Notes: a model not told the origin generated them from the sequence alone. Counted from the first letter of the stretch, positions 33,801 to 43,273 are shown. The stretch is 57,692 bases of DNA from Oscillospiraceae bacterium (GCA_017429835.1 JAFROD010000005.1:1-57692), one strand, 5' to 3'. Numbers and translations are program-made.

Positions 33801-36800
33801 AGACCCGACAGATTGCCGCTGAAATCGACGTTCTTCATTGCGTCGAGCAGGCGGCAATGATCCTGATAGAGGTTGCCGTCGTCGAAGTTCGGGTCGTCCA
33901 TGCCCTTTTCGTAGAGCCACTGCATCGCTTTTTTGTAGCAGGGAGAGTTCTTGAACATGTCGATCTTGTCGCCGTACTTTTTGGCGTCCTTGTTGTAGTC
34001 GACCATGTAGTTGACGACGCTGGTGAACTGGTTGACGAGCGCCAGTCCGCCGCTGGCCTTGCCGCACAAACTCGACAGGTGCGGGAAGGCCTTCAGCATA
34101 TCCAGGCCGCCGTTGGCAAGGCCGAAGATGGCGCTGAGGTTGCCGGATGCCGTATTCAGGCTTTCCCATGCCCAGTTGTACCACTCGGGCAGATGGCCGA
34201 TCTCCAGCGTGTAGCGCGTCGCGCCTCTGGTCGGCTCGCTTGCGGCTGCCGTCAGCGTCTCGGAGAATTCGGTGAAGTCCTGCGTGAGGACCGTTGTGGC
34301 CGCGATCTGGAAGAGGCCGTTTTGCTCGTCGCAGATCGCCTGCACGGTGATGAAGTAGGTGCCCGAAAGTTCCTCCGCGTCCACGTCGGCGTCGGTGAAG
34401 ACGAGGAAGCGCAGCGCGACCGGGGTGCCGTTCATATCGGCCTGCATCTCATACTCTGCGTCGGCACACAGCGCGAGCAGGGCCAGCTCGTCTTCCAGCA
34501 TCTCCTTGCTCGGGAGTTGGATCGTGTGGTTGAACAGGCCGACGCCTGCTTCCTCTGGCCGCTCGTTGCGCCAGGTCTGCCCGGTCTGCAGGATCCGTGT
34601 CAGGACGTCGGTCGCCGTGCCGTAATTGACGCCGATCTCTGCCAGATGCAGGCCGAGCTCCGACATCGCCTCGGCGGCGTCGGTGAAGTCGGAGAGCGCA
34701 GCGCCCTCCGGCAGCCTGCCGGCCGCCTCGCCGCTGACCGTTTCGCCGTATTCGAAGCTCACGGTGAAGCTGTCGGCCTCGGTCTTGCCCTCGTTGTTTT
34801 CCCGGATCTCCGCGAGGGCGTCCAAGTAGACGGAGGCCTCGTCCGCATCGGCAGAAACCGCGGTCTCGGGGACGTAGTCGGGGCTGCCGGCGAAGTCCGC
34901 CGTCATATTGAGATCCTTGTCGACGCCGGGGTAGGACAGGATCGGCTCGTAGATGACCTCGGCGGAGAAGATCGCGGAGCCAAGATCGCCAGGGATCGTC
35001 GCGGTGTAGACGTTTTCGGTCTCGTCGTAGGTCGCGTCCAGATAGCCGATCTCGCCGTTGTAGCAGCAATACTTGAAGATCAGCCGTGTGCCGCCCGCCA
35101 TGAGATCCAGCTTGTCCGAGTGCTCAAACGCGGCCTTGAAGCTCACGTCGCGGATACCATTGCCGTATATGACGTAAGAAGCGCCGACGTCGATCTCTCT
35201 GTACCCATCAAAGGCCATGGTAAAGCGCTTGAGCTCGGGACCGTTCGGGTCGTGGGCGAGCCAGAGATCGCGGCTGCGCGTGCCGGAGGCGGTCTCGGAA
35301 TGCAGCAGATGGACGGTCACGTACTGCGGATCGGTGCCCTCCAGCGGCGCCGTCAGGCTCCATTCGCCGAAGTAATCCGCGTTGACGGAGCCGATCAGCG
35401 CCTCGCCGTCGAAGAGCTGCACCGCCTCATACCGCTGTGCGGTCCCCTTGACCGTGACCGTGTCGCTGCAAACATAGGTGGAGAGCGTGCGGATCACGGA
35501 GCCGGGCCTGTACGCCGTGCCGGTCCCGACCGGCTGATTGTAGAAGTTGATGTTGTGGTCCGCGCCGTAGGTGTAGCTGCCGCTGATTTCCATCGTGAAG
35601 CGGACGTCCTCCTCCGGGGTCGTCGGGCGGCAGTAGAGCTTGTAGTCGCAGGGCAGGGAGATCTCCTCTCCCCTGAGGTTGAGAGAATAGTTGCCGTGGC
35701 CCAGCGAGAAGTCGTTCGGGCCGTAGACCCTGCCGTCGATCACCAGCGCCTGGAGCTGCATCGTGGGCGTGTCGGTACGGCCTTGCGCCTTCGCAAGCAG
35801 GCCGAGCGAGGAGATCTTGCCGTTCTTCATCTCGGCGTCGAGGCCGATGCTGCCGGAGAAGGTGAGCAGATCGTTCACGTCGGTGAAGCAGTCCTGATCC
35901 GCGCTGAGCGTGGAGGCGGGCTTGGTGGCGTAGCGCGCGTTGTCCTTCATTTCCTCGGTGACATGGAAGGCTTCCAGCTCCACGACCTCGTTTTTGCCCA
36001 GGGTCACGTTCTCCCAGGTGTTGAGGATCCAGGTCGCGGGGATGTCGGAGAGCAGCACGTCGTCCGCCAGCGCGACGTCGTTGTACAGCAGCGCCACGGT
36101 GTAGCTGCCGCCGTCCTCGTCGGGGCAGACGCACAGCCAGTCGCGTCCGTCGCTGTTGTACAGGCCCAGATTGACGCCGGAGAAGCCCGCAAAGCCTCCG
36201 TCCGCGTCAAACCAGGCGAGCTTTGCGCCGCAGGTGACGTCCGCGCTGACGTGAATCAGAACGCCGGCCTGCAGCGTCAGCGTCTGCTCGAGCTCAGCCG
36301 CGCCGTCGGTGAAGGTCAGCGTGCCGGAGACGGGCTCGATCGCCCCGTACCTGTCGGAGATTTCCCACGCGACGGCGTCCGGATCGACGTTGTAGAGCGC
36401 CTGCGACCGGGAATCCGCAAAGGCGGTGCCCCATCCGGTCCTATATCCCCCGCCGCTGGTGAATTGGATCCGGGGACGGGACCAATTTGACCAGGTCAGG
36501 AGCTTGTCGCGGAGGCTCTCGTCGAACACGCCGTCAAAATCGACACGCCAGCTCACGCGCACGGAGTTCAGCGTGAGCGTCATATCCTGCGACAGCGCCG
36601 GTTGGCTATGATCGTAGGCGTTCCGGCCGCCCCAGTTCACGCTGATATAGGTGTGCACGTCGGGGAAGCCCGCGACGGTGAAGCTGCCGGTCTCGTCAGT
36701 CACGGCGCTGTAGCTGCGCTCCAGACCGTAGGCCGACTGCGTGACCGTGACCGTCGCGTTCTTCGCGGGGATGGCTTCGCCGTAGACCACCCGGCCGGTC

Positions 36801-39800
36801 CAGGTTTCCGGCGCGACCTTGTCGACGCTTGCGTGCAGCACGCCGTCCGTCAGGGTCAGAGTATAGACCTTCGTCCAGTCGTGATTGATATAGTTTTCCG
36901 AGCCGGAGACGCCGTTGAAGCGCACGTAATAGGCCGTCTCGCCGTTTGTCAGGAAGGGGACGTACTGATCGCTGTAGCGGCTGAAACCCGGATCGCTGTA
37001 GACCTTGTCCATGTCGGAAAAGTCGATCCCGACCTCCATATCGTCGGCTTTGATTTCAGTGACGGCAGTCCAGCTTCCGGTCTTGGTCAGGGTGATGGTT
37101 CCCTCGGTGTCGTAGAGATCGCCGTTCGGGTCGTCATAGCGGGCGAGTTCGGTCCGCACGCCGTCCACCTCGCCCATCAGAAGCACGGAGGCGATCGTGT
37201 TGTCGTTGCGGTAGCCGTTGCCGAGCGGGATCGGCGCGAGCGGGGTTTTCCCGTCGCAGGTCACGCCCCACATCGGGATTTCTTTCCCGTTGTCCGTGAC
37301 GCCGATCAGGGAAACGCGGCCCGCCACCGGGTCAAGGTCAAAGGCGACGGTCAGCGGCGTCATTTCGGTCCATTCCGCGTAGAAGTAGTCGTCCTGCTTG
37401 ACGGTGAAACTGTCGCCCGGCTGCCGGATCGTGCCGTCGTAGTTGCAGCTCCAACCGGTGAAGACGTAACCGCGCCTTACGGGGGCGACCGGCAGGATCA
37501 GCTCGTGATTCCGCTGGATGCTCTGCGCGCCGCAGCTTCCCGCGACGGACTCCGTGCCGCCGTTGAGATGGAACCTCACGCTGTACATCGTCGGGCTGGC
37601 CTGCAGGGCGGCGTCGATCGCGGTGTTGCCGAAGACGACCGGCTCCGTCTCGATCTTCAATAGGTTTACATGGTCCAGCGCGTTTTCGCCGCTCAGGACC
37701 ACGTCGTAGTACAGCGTCGTGCCCGCCTCGACCAGCGGGGAAACGCTGCCGGTGCCGAGCGCACGGTAGCCCGTGCCGGTCTTCTCAAACCAACGGACCG
37801 TCCAGCCCTCCGGGATCGGCGCGCCCTCGAAGCTGGGCGTCACGGTGCAGGTGCCCAGCTGCCCGAGCGATACCTCGACCGCCTGCTCGGCCTCCGTCAG
37901 CCGGACCTCGCCGGTGACGGCCTTGTAATACTGCACGCCGTCCACCATGAGATCATCCTTCGGCGTCACGGTGTAGGTGATCGCCGCGCCCTCGGCCACC
38001 GAGAACGGCTCCTCGAGCACGGTGCTGCCGCTCTTCCAGACGACCTCGCAGCGCGCGGTCACGTCCTGCCCGTCCTTGTCGAGAACCGTCAGCACCGGGC
38101 GGCAGCGGCTGACGACGGTGATCTTGAACACCGGGTCGATCGGCGCGACGCCGTCGGCCAGACCCGTATAGTGGAGAACGATTTCGTGTGTTCCGACCTC
38201 CAGCGTTTGCAGGAACGCCGCCTTGAGCGTGACGGTCAGGCCGTCGACGCTGTAATCGGTACCGGGAGTCAGCGCGGTTTCCCCGAGCAGCAGCGAATCA
38301 AAGGTGAATTCGCCGTCGTTGCGGGTGATCGTCAGGTCCTCCTGCGTGTCGCTGGGGACGCTCGCGGTGAGCGGTGTGACGTAGGGCTGCACGTTCTTCA
38401 CGACGCGGTACAGCTTGCCGTAACCCGAGCCGTCGTCCGGGTAATAGCCCTTTTCGATCGCCCACTCCAAGGCCGCCGAGCCCTCGCCGACGATCAGCGT
38501 GGTCCCGTAATACGCGCCGCTAAAGTCGCCGCCCGGCATCGTCGTCACGGTGTCCGGAATCGTCAGGACCGTTTCGGGGTGGTAATACAGCAGGCCTTGG
38601 ATCAGCGACTCCATCGCGCCCGGCTCGATCACAACCTCCGTACAGTTGTCGAGGAAGCGGAAGGCGTCGCCGTTCAGCACCCGGATACTGCCCGGGATCG
38701 TCAGCTTGGTGACCAACGTCGCCTTTTGTCCAAAGATGTCGTAATGCGTGATGCTGTCGATGAAGTCCGGCAGCCGCTCCTCGCCGCCGTGGCCGACGTA
38801 GCCGTAGACCGTATAGGTGCCGCCGAGGTTATAGTTGTCTTGGTATTCGAGCAAGTAATTGTCCCAGCCCTCGACGATGTGCTTGCCGGAAGCGCCCATC
38901 GCCTTCAGCGTCTCGTGGGTGGTGGTGCCGTAGCGGCAGTAGAGCTTGTTGCTGCTCGGCACGCTGTTGAGGCCGTAGGACGTGATGTTGTCCGGCAGAT
39001 GCAGCTCCAGATTATAGGTATTGATGCCGAAGCAGCCGTAGTATATGGCGCTTTCGACGGTATGCAGGCTCTCCGGCAGACGAATGGAATCGGGGGCGTG
39101 CACCGTCTTAAGGCTGCGGCAGTTGCCGAATGCGCTGCCGCCGATGACCTCCACCGACTCCGGCAGGATCGCCTCGACGAGGTTGGTGCAGCCGTCGAAC
39201 GCGCTGCTTTCGATGCGGGTCACGTTGCCCGTGACCACGGCCCGCTTGATGTAATCGCTGTATCCGTGCCGCCAGCCGTAGAAGTAGTAGTGGTCCGGGT
39301 CATTGCCGCCGAGCCAGTACTGGGCGGAGAATTCGGGCATCTCTCCTTCGCCGCTCACGGTCAGCAGGCCGTCGGGATCGAGCTGCCAGGTCCAGGGGAT
39401 CTCGTTGTCGGTGCCCAGGTTGAGGACCAGCGTGCCGCCGACCGACTCCTCGACGTGCGGCATGATGCGGAACCAGCATGACGAGGTAGAGTCGGTGGTC
39501 CACCGGCTCGTATAGTTGCCGATGCCCTGAATGATGATCTGGACCTCGACGGTCTCCGTCGGGCTGCCGATGCGGCTCGACACCGTCTCCGGCATGTCGT
39601 TCCAGGTCTGATAGCTGATCTCGTAGTCCACGCCCTCGGTCAGGAGCTTTCCCCTCGAATAGACGCTGACGTCGGTCATGTCCTTCGCGGTGCCGTCGTA
39701 GAGATAGGGCCAGTCCCAGTTCGGCACGACCTCAAAATCGGCGTAGCCGGTGTTGATCTCGCAGGGCTTGATCTTGAACTCCTTGACCATCGTCGAGCCC

Positions 39801-41608
39801 TCGTAGTCGCCGATACCGGTGAAGATCGCTTTTGCGAGACTGTCGTCCGTCGTGGCGTTGATATTGTTCTCATAGGCGATTTCGTAGTCAACGCCCTCGC
39901 GCAGCATGCCCATGCGCTGATCGTTCGCCCACGAGCCGACGTAGAGCAGCGGATTCAGCGTCTTCGGCTCGCCGTTGTAGTAGAAATTGGGGAAGCTGTT
40001 CGTGTTGGCGCGGGATTGGAAAACGACCTCGTTCAGATCGCCCTTCGTCATCGTTACCGTGAGCTGGGTGTCGTAGTTGTCTTCCTCGGTGGTCTCCTTG
40101 TAATGCACCGTAAAGACGTGCGTGCCGCAGCCCAGCGAGGCCAGATATTCCGCCTTGAACGCGACACGGTAGCCGGTGTCGACGTAGTCCCGGTCCAGCA
40201 CCAGCGCCTCGCCGTTGAGGAACACGGATTCGAAGGTATAGCCGTTGTCGGTTCGGTTGACGTCCAGATACCCACTCTGGGAAACCCGGCGTTCGACCGT
40301 ATAAAAGGCGAGCTCCGGCACCCTGATGTTGGCGTCGATGATCTCGGTCCGGTTGCCGAAGCCGACGGTGTAATAGACGTTGCCGGGGTTATAGTAGTTC
40401 TTCCCAGTCTGGCCCCGCAGGGACAGATAGCAGGAGATCTCGTCCCCGGCGTCGTGCATCCGGGAGGTGTCCCCCGAGCCGTCGCGGTAGCCGTTGTGAT
40501 ACCACTGCACGGACCAGCCGTCGTCGCCGTCCATCGGGATCTCCTCGCCGGTCTTCTTGTCGACGCACTTGACCGTGACCGTGCCCCGCATCCCCAATTC
40601 GACGTTGACCGCCTGATCCTCGCTCAGAAGCTGGATCTCGCCGGTCGTCACCTTATAGTATTGAACGCCGTTGATCTTCAGCACGTTCTTCGGCGTCACG
40701 GTATAGCGGATCCAGCTTCCCGCCGGAAGCGTGTAGGGCGCTTCGAGCACGTTGCCGTTCCGGTCCTTGATTTCAATGGTACATTTGGCCGTCACGTCCG
40801 CGCCCTCGTAGCCGGTCACCGTCACCGTCGCCGAGGCAGCGTCCTCGCTGGTGAAGGTGATCGTCTTGTCGTTGTATGCGTAACCGGAGACCTCGCACGG
40901 ATACTTCTCCGCGTCCGGGTAGAGCTGTGCGTTGACGCCGGAGAAGGTCACGTCGCAGTAGAGCGTCGTGCCGACCTCGGCGACCGGGGAATCCGGCCCC
41001 TCGCCGATCCTGACGTAATCCTCGCCGTCGAGGCTGTACCAGGTGACCGCATAGCCCGCACCCTCGTCGCTGCGGACCTCTGCGCCGTCCTGATTGTTGA
41101 GCGTGAGCCGGATCCTGCCGAGACGGATCAGATAGACGTCGACCTGCTGCTCCGGCTCGGTCAGCGTGACCTCCCCCGAGACGCCGCGATAGTACAGGTT
41201 GCCGTCTCTGTCGGTCAGCGCGTCCGTCGGCGTGACCTCATAGGAGAGCGTCGTCCCGGCCTCGACCGAGATCGGCTCCTCCAAAACCTCACCGTCCAGC
41301 CGCCAGACGACCGTGCATTTATTGGTGACGTTGGAGCCCCAGGAATGCTCGGTCCACACCCGCAGCACCGGCGTACACATCACCGGTCCCTCCGGCTCGT
41401 CGCCGCCGTCCGGATCGCGCAGAGGGATGCTGCGCGCCGCGGCAGGCGCTTGTTCTGCCTGCGCCTTTACAGGCGTCTGTTCCGTCTGCATCGGCGCAGC
41501 CGGTTCGCTCGTGCCTGCGGGCGCGTTCGCCGCTTCCGCAAACAGCGTCAGCGGCAGCACCTGTATGCACAGCAATACTGCCAAAAAGACTGCCAATACC
41601 CGTTTCAT
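30827..41608 (-). CDS. Giant SLH-anchored multidomain surface protein (3,593 aa)
   Basis: Signal peptide MKRVLAVFLAVLLCIQVLPL...FAEA. Approximate domains: repeated beta-sandwich units to 450; an X2-like unit near 470 and another near 1120; BspA-like leucine-rich repeats near 790-1000 (IESSAFDGCTNLVEAILPES); an InlB repeat near 1400; carboxypeptidase-regulatory-like folds near 1640 and later; an alpha-helical region with a Gly/Ala-rich hydrophobic patch near 2640; Ig-like units; two HDWxAPTYxW units with CxxxxxH near 3220 and 3340; and three SLH domains from about 3410 to the end. It is a wall-bound, probably adhesive protein. ATG 41608 overlaps the DUF3021 stop by ATGA, so it is the last gene of a LytTR operon and probably under LytTR control. 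Confidence 0.93.
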   Translation of the reverse strand: MKRVLAVFLAVLLCIQVLPLTLFAEAANAPAGTSEPAAPMQTEQTPVKAQAEQAPAAARSIPLRDPDGGDEPEGPVMCTPVLRVWTEHSWGSNVTNKCTVVWRLDGEVLEEPISVEAGTTLSYEVTPTDALTDRDGNLYYRGVSGEVTLTEPEQQVDVYLIRLGRIRLTLNNQDGAEVRSDEGAGYAVTWYSLDGEDYVRIGEGPDSPVAEVGTTLYCDVTFSGVNAQLYPDAEKYPCEVSGYAYNDKTITFTSEDAASATVTVTGYEGADVTAKCTIEIKDRNGNVLEAPYTLPAGSWIRYTVTPKNVLKINGVQYYKVTTGEIQLLSEDQAVNVELGMRGTVTVKCVDKKTGEEIPMDGDDGWSVQWYHNGYRDGSGDTSRMHDAGDEISCYLSLRGQTGKNYYNPGNVYYTVGFGNRTEIIDANIRVPELAFYTVERRVSQSGYLDVNRTDNGYTFESVFLNGEALVLDRDYVDTGYRVAFKAEYLASLGCGTHVFTVHYKETTEEDNYDTQLTVTMTKGDLNEVVFQSRANTNSFPNFYYNGEPKTLNPLLYVGSWANDQRMGMLREGVDYEIAYENNINATTDDSLAKAIFTGIGDYEGSTMVKEFKIKPCEINTGYADFEVVPNWDWPYLYDGTAKDMTDVSVYSRGKLLTEGVDYEISYQTWNDMPETVSSRIGSPTETVEVQIIIQGIGNYTSRWTTDSTSSCWFRIMPHVEESVGGTLVLNLGTDNEIPWTWQLDPDGLLTVSGEGEMPEFSAQYWLGGNDPDHYYFYGWRHGYSDYIKRAVVTGNVTRIESSAFDGCTNLVEAILPESVEVIGGSAFGNCRSLKTVHAPDSIRLPESLHTVESAIYYGCFGINTYNLELHLPDNITSYGLNSVPSSNKLYCRYGTTTHETLKAMGASGKHIVEGWDNYLLEYQDNYNLGGTYTVYGYVGHGGEERLPDFIDSITHYDIFGQKATLVTKLTIPGSIRVLNGDAFRFLDNCTEVVIEPGAMESLIQGLLYYHPETVLTIPDTVTTMPGGDFSGAYYGTTLIVGEGSAALEWAIEKGYYPDDGSGYGKLYRVVKNVQPYVTPLTASVPSDTQEDLTITRNDGEFTFDSLLLGETALTPGTDYSVDGLTVTLKAAFLQTLEVGTHEIVLHYTGLADGVAPIDPVFKITVVSRCRPVLTVLDKDGQDVTARCEVVWKSGSTVLEEPFSVAEGAAITYTVTPKDDLMVDGVQYYKAVTGEVRLTEAEQAVEVSLGQLGTCTVTPSFEGAPIPEGWTVRWFEKTGTGYRALGTGSVSPLVEAGTTLYYDVVLSGENALDHVNLLKIETEPVVFGNTAIDAALQASPTMYSVRFHLNGGTESVAGSCGAQSIQRNHELILPVAPVRRGYVFTGWSCNYDGTIRQPGDSFTVKQDDYFYAEWTEMTPLTVAFDLDPVAGRVSLIGVTDNGKEIPMWGVTCDGKTPLAPIPLGNGYRNDNTIASVLLMGEVDGVRTELARYDDPNGDLYDTEGTITLTKTGSWTAVTEIKADDMEVGIDFSDMDKVYSDPGFSRYSDQYVPFLTNGETAYYVRFNGVSGSENYINHDWTKVYTLTLTDGVLHASVDKVAPETWTGRVVYGEAIPAKNATVTVTQSAYGLERSYSAVTDETGSFTVAGFPDVHTYISVNWGGRNAYDHSQPALSQDMTLTLNSVRVSWRVDFDGVFDESLRDKLLTWSNWSRPRIQFTSGGGYRTGWGTAFADSRSQALYNVDPDAVAWEISDRYGAIEPVSGTLTFTDGAAELEQTLTLQAGVLIHVSADVTCGAKLAWFDADGGFAGFSGVNLGLYNSDGRDWLCVCPDEDGGSYTVALLYNDVALADDVLLSDIPATWILNTWENVTLGKNEVVELEAFHVTEEMKDNARYATKPASTLSADQDCFTDVNDLLTFSGSIGLDAEMKNGKISSLGLLAKAQGRTDTPTMQLQALVIDGRVYGPNDFSLGHGNYSLNLRGEEISLPCDYKLYCRPTTPEEDVRFTMEISGSYTYGADHNINFYNQPVGTGTAYRPGSVIRTLSTYVCSDTVTVKGTAQRYEAVQLFDGEALIGSVNADYFGEWSLTAPLEGTDPQYVTVHLLHSETASGTRSRDLWLAHDPNGPELKRFTMAFDGYREIDVGASYVIYGNGIRDVSFKAAFEHSDKLDLMAGGTRLIFKYCCYNGEIGYLDATYDETENVYTATIPGDLGSAIFSAEVIYEPILSYPGVDKDLNMTADFAGSPDYVPETAVSADADEASVYLDALAEIRENNEGKTEADSFTVSFEYGETVSGEAAGRLPEGAALSDFTDAAEAMSELGLHLAEIGVNYGTATDVLTRILQTGQTWRNERPEEAGVGLFNHTIQLPSKEMLEDELALLALCADAEYEMQADMNGTPVALRFLVFTDADVDAEELSGTYFITVQAICDEQNGLFQIAATTVLTQDFTEFSETLTAAASEPTRGATRYTLEIGHLPEWYNWAWESLNTASGNLSAIFGLANGGLDMLKAFPHLSSLCGKASGGLALVNQFTSVVNYMVDYNKDAKKYGDKIDMFKNSPCYKKAMQWLYEKGMDDPNFDDGNLYQDHCRLLDAMKNVDFSGNLSGLQKANFYVNSACNAVAIYAALGGPVSWGAGLAVTGFGVLFGHFTDKQVEKEDEARKFLYNRFMSDCAELFAMYSHANKNDPDCRQYVGSKSQESAPDVQQPPQTMKVCYDPSGTVFEAVIENPVEGATATLYYAIDEDGNLVQEDLVGNVSQLVPASEVRDLIPDRDTQITDETGRYAWFVPEGLWYVEASCEGYESGSSDSDTAATVYSWRVGKNLLPVLPVQLNVNIPLVDRTAPYVTDALYTTDGVYITFSKYMDEDTVLKASNYSVFLRHGGEGGPDEWDYTVEPVEQGHVPDNLPDAGKTYTRTVLLRIDELQEGDVVHWTVNGNVRSYAGTRLGDAYKASGLVGTAETLDAPAFYVDGVEITDETGYVESGLALEMRLPESASEIASAKIVYSTDGGETWKAYTDTLPLTNNVDVLAKVEACGYTESETVSRSFVLTSTLAHCFAGTVTTSTGVSADGVSLTLTGPDGYSKTISVVQDGFAFFDLPNGSYTLAFAGSDHYAAASVTVEIQDNSVIQSLRLTAAPCDWALTEWRWSTNTQVEAVFTCTLDESHVEAVPATVSAEHFAATCLEPETLVFTATVTFGGKTCTDVKTVRLSEPTGHDWAAPTYTWAADNSTVTAARICNNDPSHTETETVNTTVETVAATCTAQGNRRYTATFENPVFETQTKTVVIDVLDHTPGEPVKENEIAPTCLAVGGYDTVVYCTVCQAEISRAHTEIPALGHDWNAPTYVWSDDNSGATATRTCKRDASHVETETATATSEVTKEATYDAEGEITYRASFTNPAFAAQEKKVATPKLVKPVLNNPFTDVSESAYYYDAVLWAVNREPQITNGTSVTTFSPDAPCTRGQVVTFLWRASGCPTPKSTSNPFRDVKTTDYYYTAVLWAAENGITTGTSATTFSPNDPCTRAHVVTFLWRAQKEPTPASANNPFNDVASGQYYTTAVLWAVGHTPQITNGTSATTFSPNATCTRGQIVTFLYRALAE

Positions 41609-42072
41609 AGCGTACCTCCCGTTTCCTCTCCGTTCTCATTCAAATAATCTTTCTGCATTTTGTTCAGCTCCCGAATTTCCCTCCGATAGCTGACGTATAG
41701 GATCAGCCAGATGAGGAAGAACGCGACGAGCTGGAATCCGGACATGATCAGTATATCCCCGAGCCGGGTACACCAGCCGAGGAAGAGCGCCAGCGGCGCA
41801 AAGGGGAGAATGCACATCAGACAGTGCAGCAGCGTCGCCACGGACAGCGGCAGACGGTCTACGTCGTAGAGCACCGTCCCCGCCATGCAGATCGCGCCGT
41901 ACAGCCCGACCAACACGAGCTCTAACAGCATCGCGCTGCGCAGTCTGCCGATTCGTTCCAGCAGGATAAGCGTGACCGGATCGGTTTCATAGGTCAGCGC
42001 TTTGATCATGCTGTTGACCGCGACCCCGAGCAAAATGCCGAGTCCGGCACGTTTCAGAATTTTTCCGATCAT
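41605..42072 (-). CDS. DUF3021 family membrane protein
   Basis: A 155-residue protein with four hydrophobic helices (GLGILLGVAVNSMI, LLELVLVGLYGAICMAGTVL, LLHCLMCILPFAPLALFLGW, FQLVAFFLIWLILYVSY) and a charged C-terminal tail. DUF3021 proteins are the usual partner of stand-alone LytTR regulators and act as membrane antagonists or sensors. It overlaps both neighbours by ATGA (42069-42072 and 41605-41608), so it is translated in step with the LytTR regulator and the giant protein. Confidence 0.88.
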   Translation of the reverse strand: MIGKILKRAGLGILLGVAVNSMIKALTYETDPVTLILLERIGRLRSAMLLELVLVGLYGAICMAGTVLYDVDRLPLSVATLLHCLMCILPFAPLALFLGWCTRLGDILIMSGFQLVAFFLIWLILYVSYRREIRELNKMQKDYLNENGEETGGTL

Positions 42073-42536
42073 TGCGTTCCCTTCCCTTCCGACAGCCGCT
42101 TGCGGATCGCGGGGATGCAGCGGCGGGACGCCCAGGTCTCCATCCCGCCCGCAAGCTCCAGCCGCAGCGTGCCGTTCAGCGTAAAATCGTATTTGCGTAC
42201 CTTGTCGAGATTGACGATCTCATGGCGTGAGACGCGCACAAAGTGCGCGTCGTGCAGCGCCTGCTCCAGATTTTGCAGGGGCTGGCGCACCGTGTAGCTG
42301 CCGTCCTCCGTCACAAGCAGGGTCAGCTTGTTGAACACGGCGGCGGAAATCACGTCGTCCGCCGCGATCTGCAGCACCTCGCCATTCATCGACGTCACGG
42401 TCAGAAGCGCGGGGCTCTGCCCCGTGATTTTCTCCATCAGCCGCTCCACCGCGGCGTCCCGACCGGAGGATCGGATCACGACCTCGATATCCTCCAGTTC
42501 CGGATGCCGCTCGTAGCGGACCTTGATTTTTTTCAT
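42069..42536 (-). CDS. LytTR-family DNA-binding regulator
   Basis: A 155-residue protein, MKKIKVRYERHPELEDIEVV, then a LytTR domain (EVLQIAADDVISAAVFNKLTLL ... RQPLQNLEQAL ... FVRVSRHEIVNLDKVRKYDF). It lacks a receiver domain, as is usual for LytTR/DUF3021 pairs. ATG 42536 with GGTGGGG upstream overlaps the stop of the Cys-rich gene (42533). Such regulators bind paired direct repeats and commonly control their own operon; here that would include the giant SLH protein. Confidence 0.88.
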   Translation of the reverse strand: MKKIKVRYERHPELEDIEVVIRSSGRDAAVERLMEKITGQSPALLTVTSMNGEVLQIAADDVISAAVFNKLTLLVTEDGSYTVRQPLQNLEQALHDAHFVRVSRHEIVNLDKVRKYDFTLNGTLRLELAGGMETWASRRCIPAIRKRLSEGKGTQ

Positions 42537-42781
42537 CGGTTCCCCACCGCCTTTCTCTGCGCGGGATGCCGGCAAGATTCCACCGCCGCGCTCCAATAGA
42601 CGCAATCCTCGCAGGTCGGCGCCGTGAGCGAATTGCGCGTACACCAGACCTGATGCCGCCAGCCGGTCTTCGTCCTGCAAACACGGCAGGCGAAGCGATT
42701 GCAGGCGGCGCAAATCACCGGTCTCTCGTCCGGCGGCACGCCGGTCGGCGTTCTGCCTGCGACGACGTATATCTTTTCCAA
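42533..42781 (-). CDS. Small Cys-rich zinc-binding-like protein
   Basis: 82 residues from TTG 42781, chosen because GGGAGGCGGG ends just upstream; no ATG is available. Eight Cys and several His (ICAACNRFACRVCRT, HQVWCTRN, PTCEDCVYWS, SCRHP) suggest one or two zinc sites. I do not know the family. It opens the four-gene operon and overlaps the LytTR gene by ATGA. A role in signal input or in making the giant protein is possible but not shown. Confidence 0.65.
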   Translation of the reverse strand: MEKIYVVAGRTPTGVPPDERPVICAACNRFACRVCRTKTGWRHQVWCTRNSLTAPTCEDCVYWSAAVESCRHPAQRKAVGNR

Positions 42782-42940
42782 ATGCCCCGCCTCCCTTCTC
42801 AAAGAAATGGTATAAATACCCTATAATTCTTGTATATCATACGAATTCTTCAGAAGCAATATCTCCGGCGCAAACGGTATCTGATTCGGTGTAAACGGTC
42901 GCCGCAGGCACGTTCATCATTTTTCCAAAAAACCGATTGA

Positions 42941-43273
42941 CGTCCGCAGCGGGAGCAGGCTGACCGCCGAGCTGTGAGCAGTCTGATTGAAGAAACGAAT
43001 CAAAAGATCGCGCAGGCGGAATCCGCTCTGCAAGCGGCAACGGCGCATTATCAAAGCGTCGTTTCCTCGTCCAAACAAGCCGAAAAGGAATACGACCAAC
43101 TGCTGACGTGGGCGGATATTTATGAGCGCTGCAGCTTCGCCGAAAAGAAGAGGATCGTCGCCGGTCTGGTCAAAAAAGTTACCGTCGGCCGCGACTACAA
43201 AATAGAGATCGAATTCAACTTTACCTATGACGAATTCCGGAAGTTTTCGCGTTCGGGGACGGCGGAATCGTGA
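42941..43273 (+). pseudogene. C-terminal remnant of a large serine recombinase
   Basis: An open frame without a proper start encodes LIEETNQKIAQAESALQAAT, QAEKEYDQLLTWADIYERCS and RIVAGLVKKVTVGRDYKIEI, the coiled coil and terminal domain of large serine recombinases (DUF4368-like tail). The catalytic and zinc-ribbon domains are gone. It is on the opposite strand from the intact recombinase at 44376, so it comes from an earlier, decayed integration. Confidence 0.75.

Noticed and set aside
30791..36490. Plus-strand frame of about 1,900 codons opposite the giant SLH gene
   Set aside because: Same shadow effect; no ribosome site, no recognisable domain, and it runs through the terminator hairpin region.
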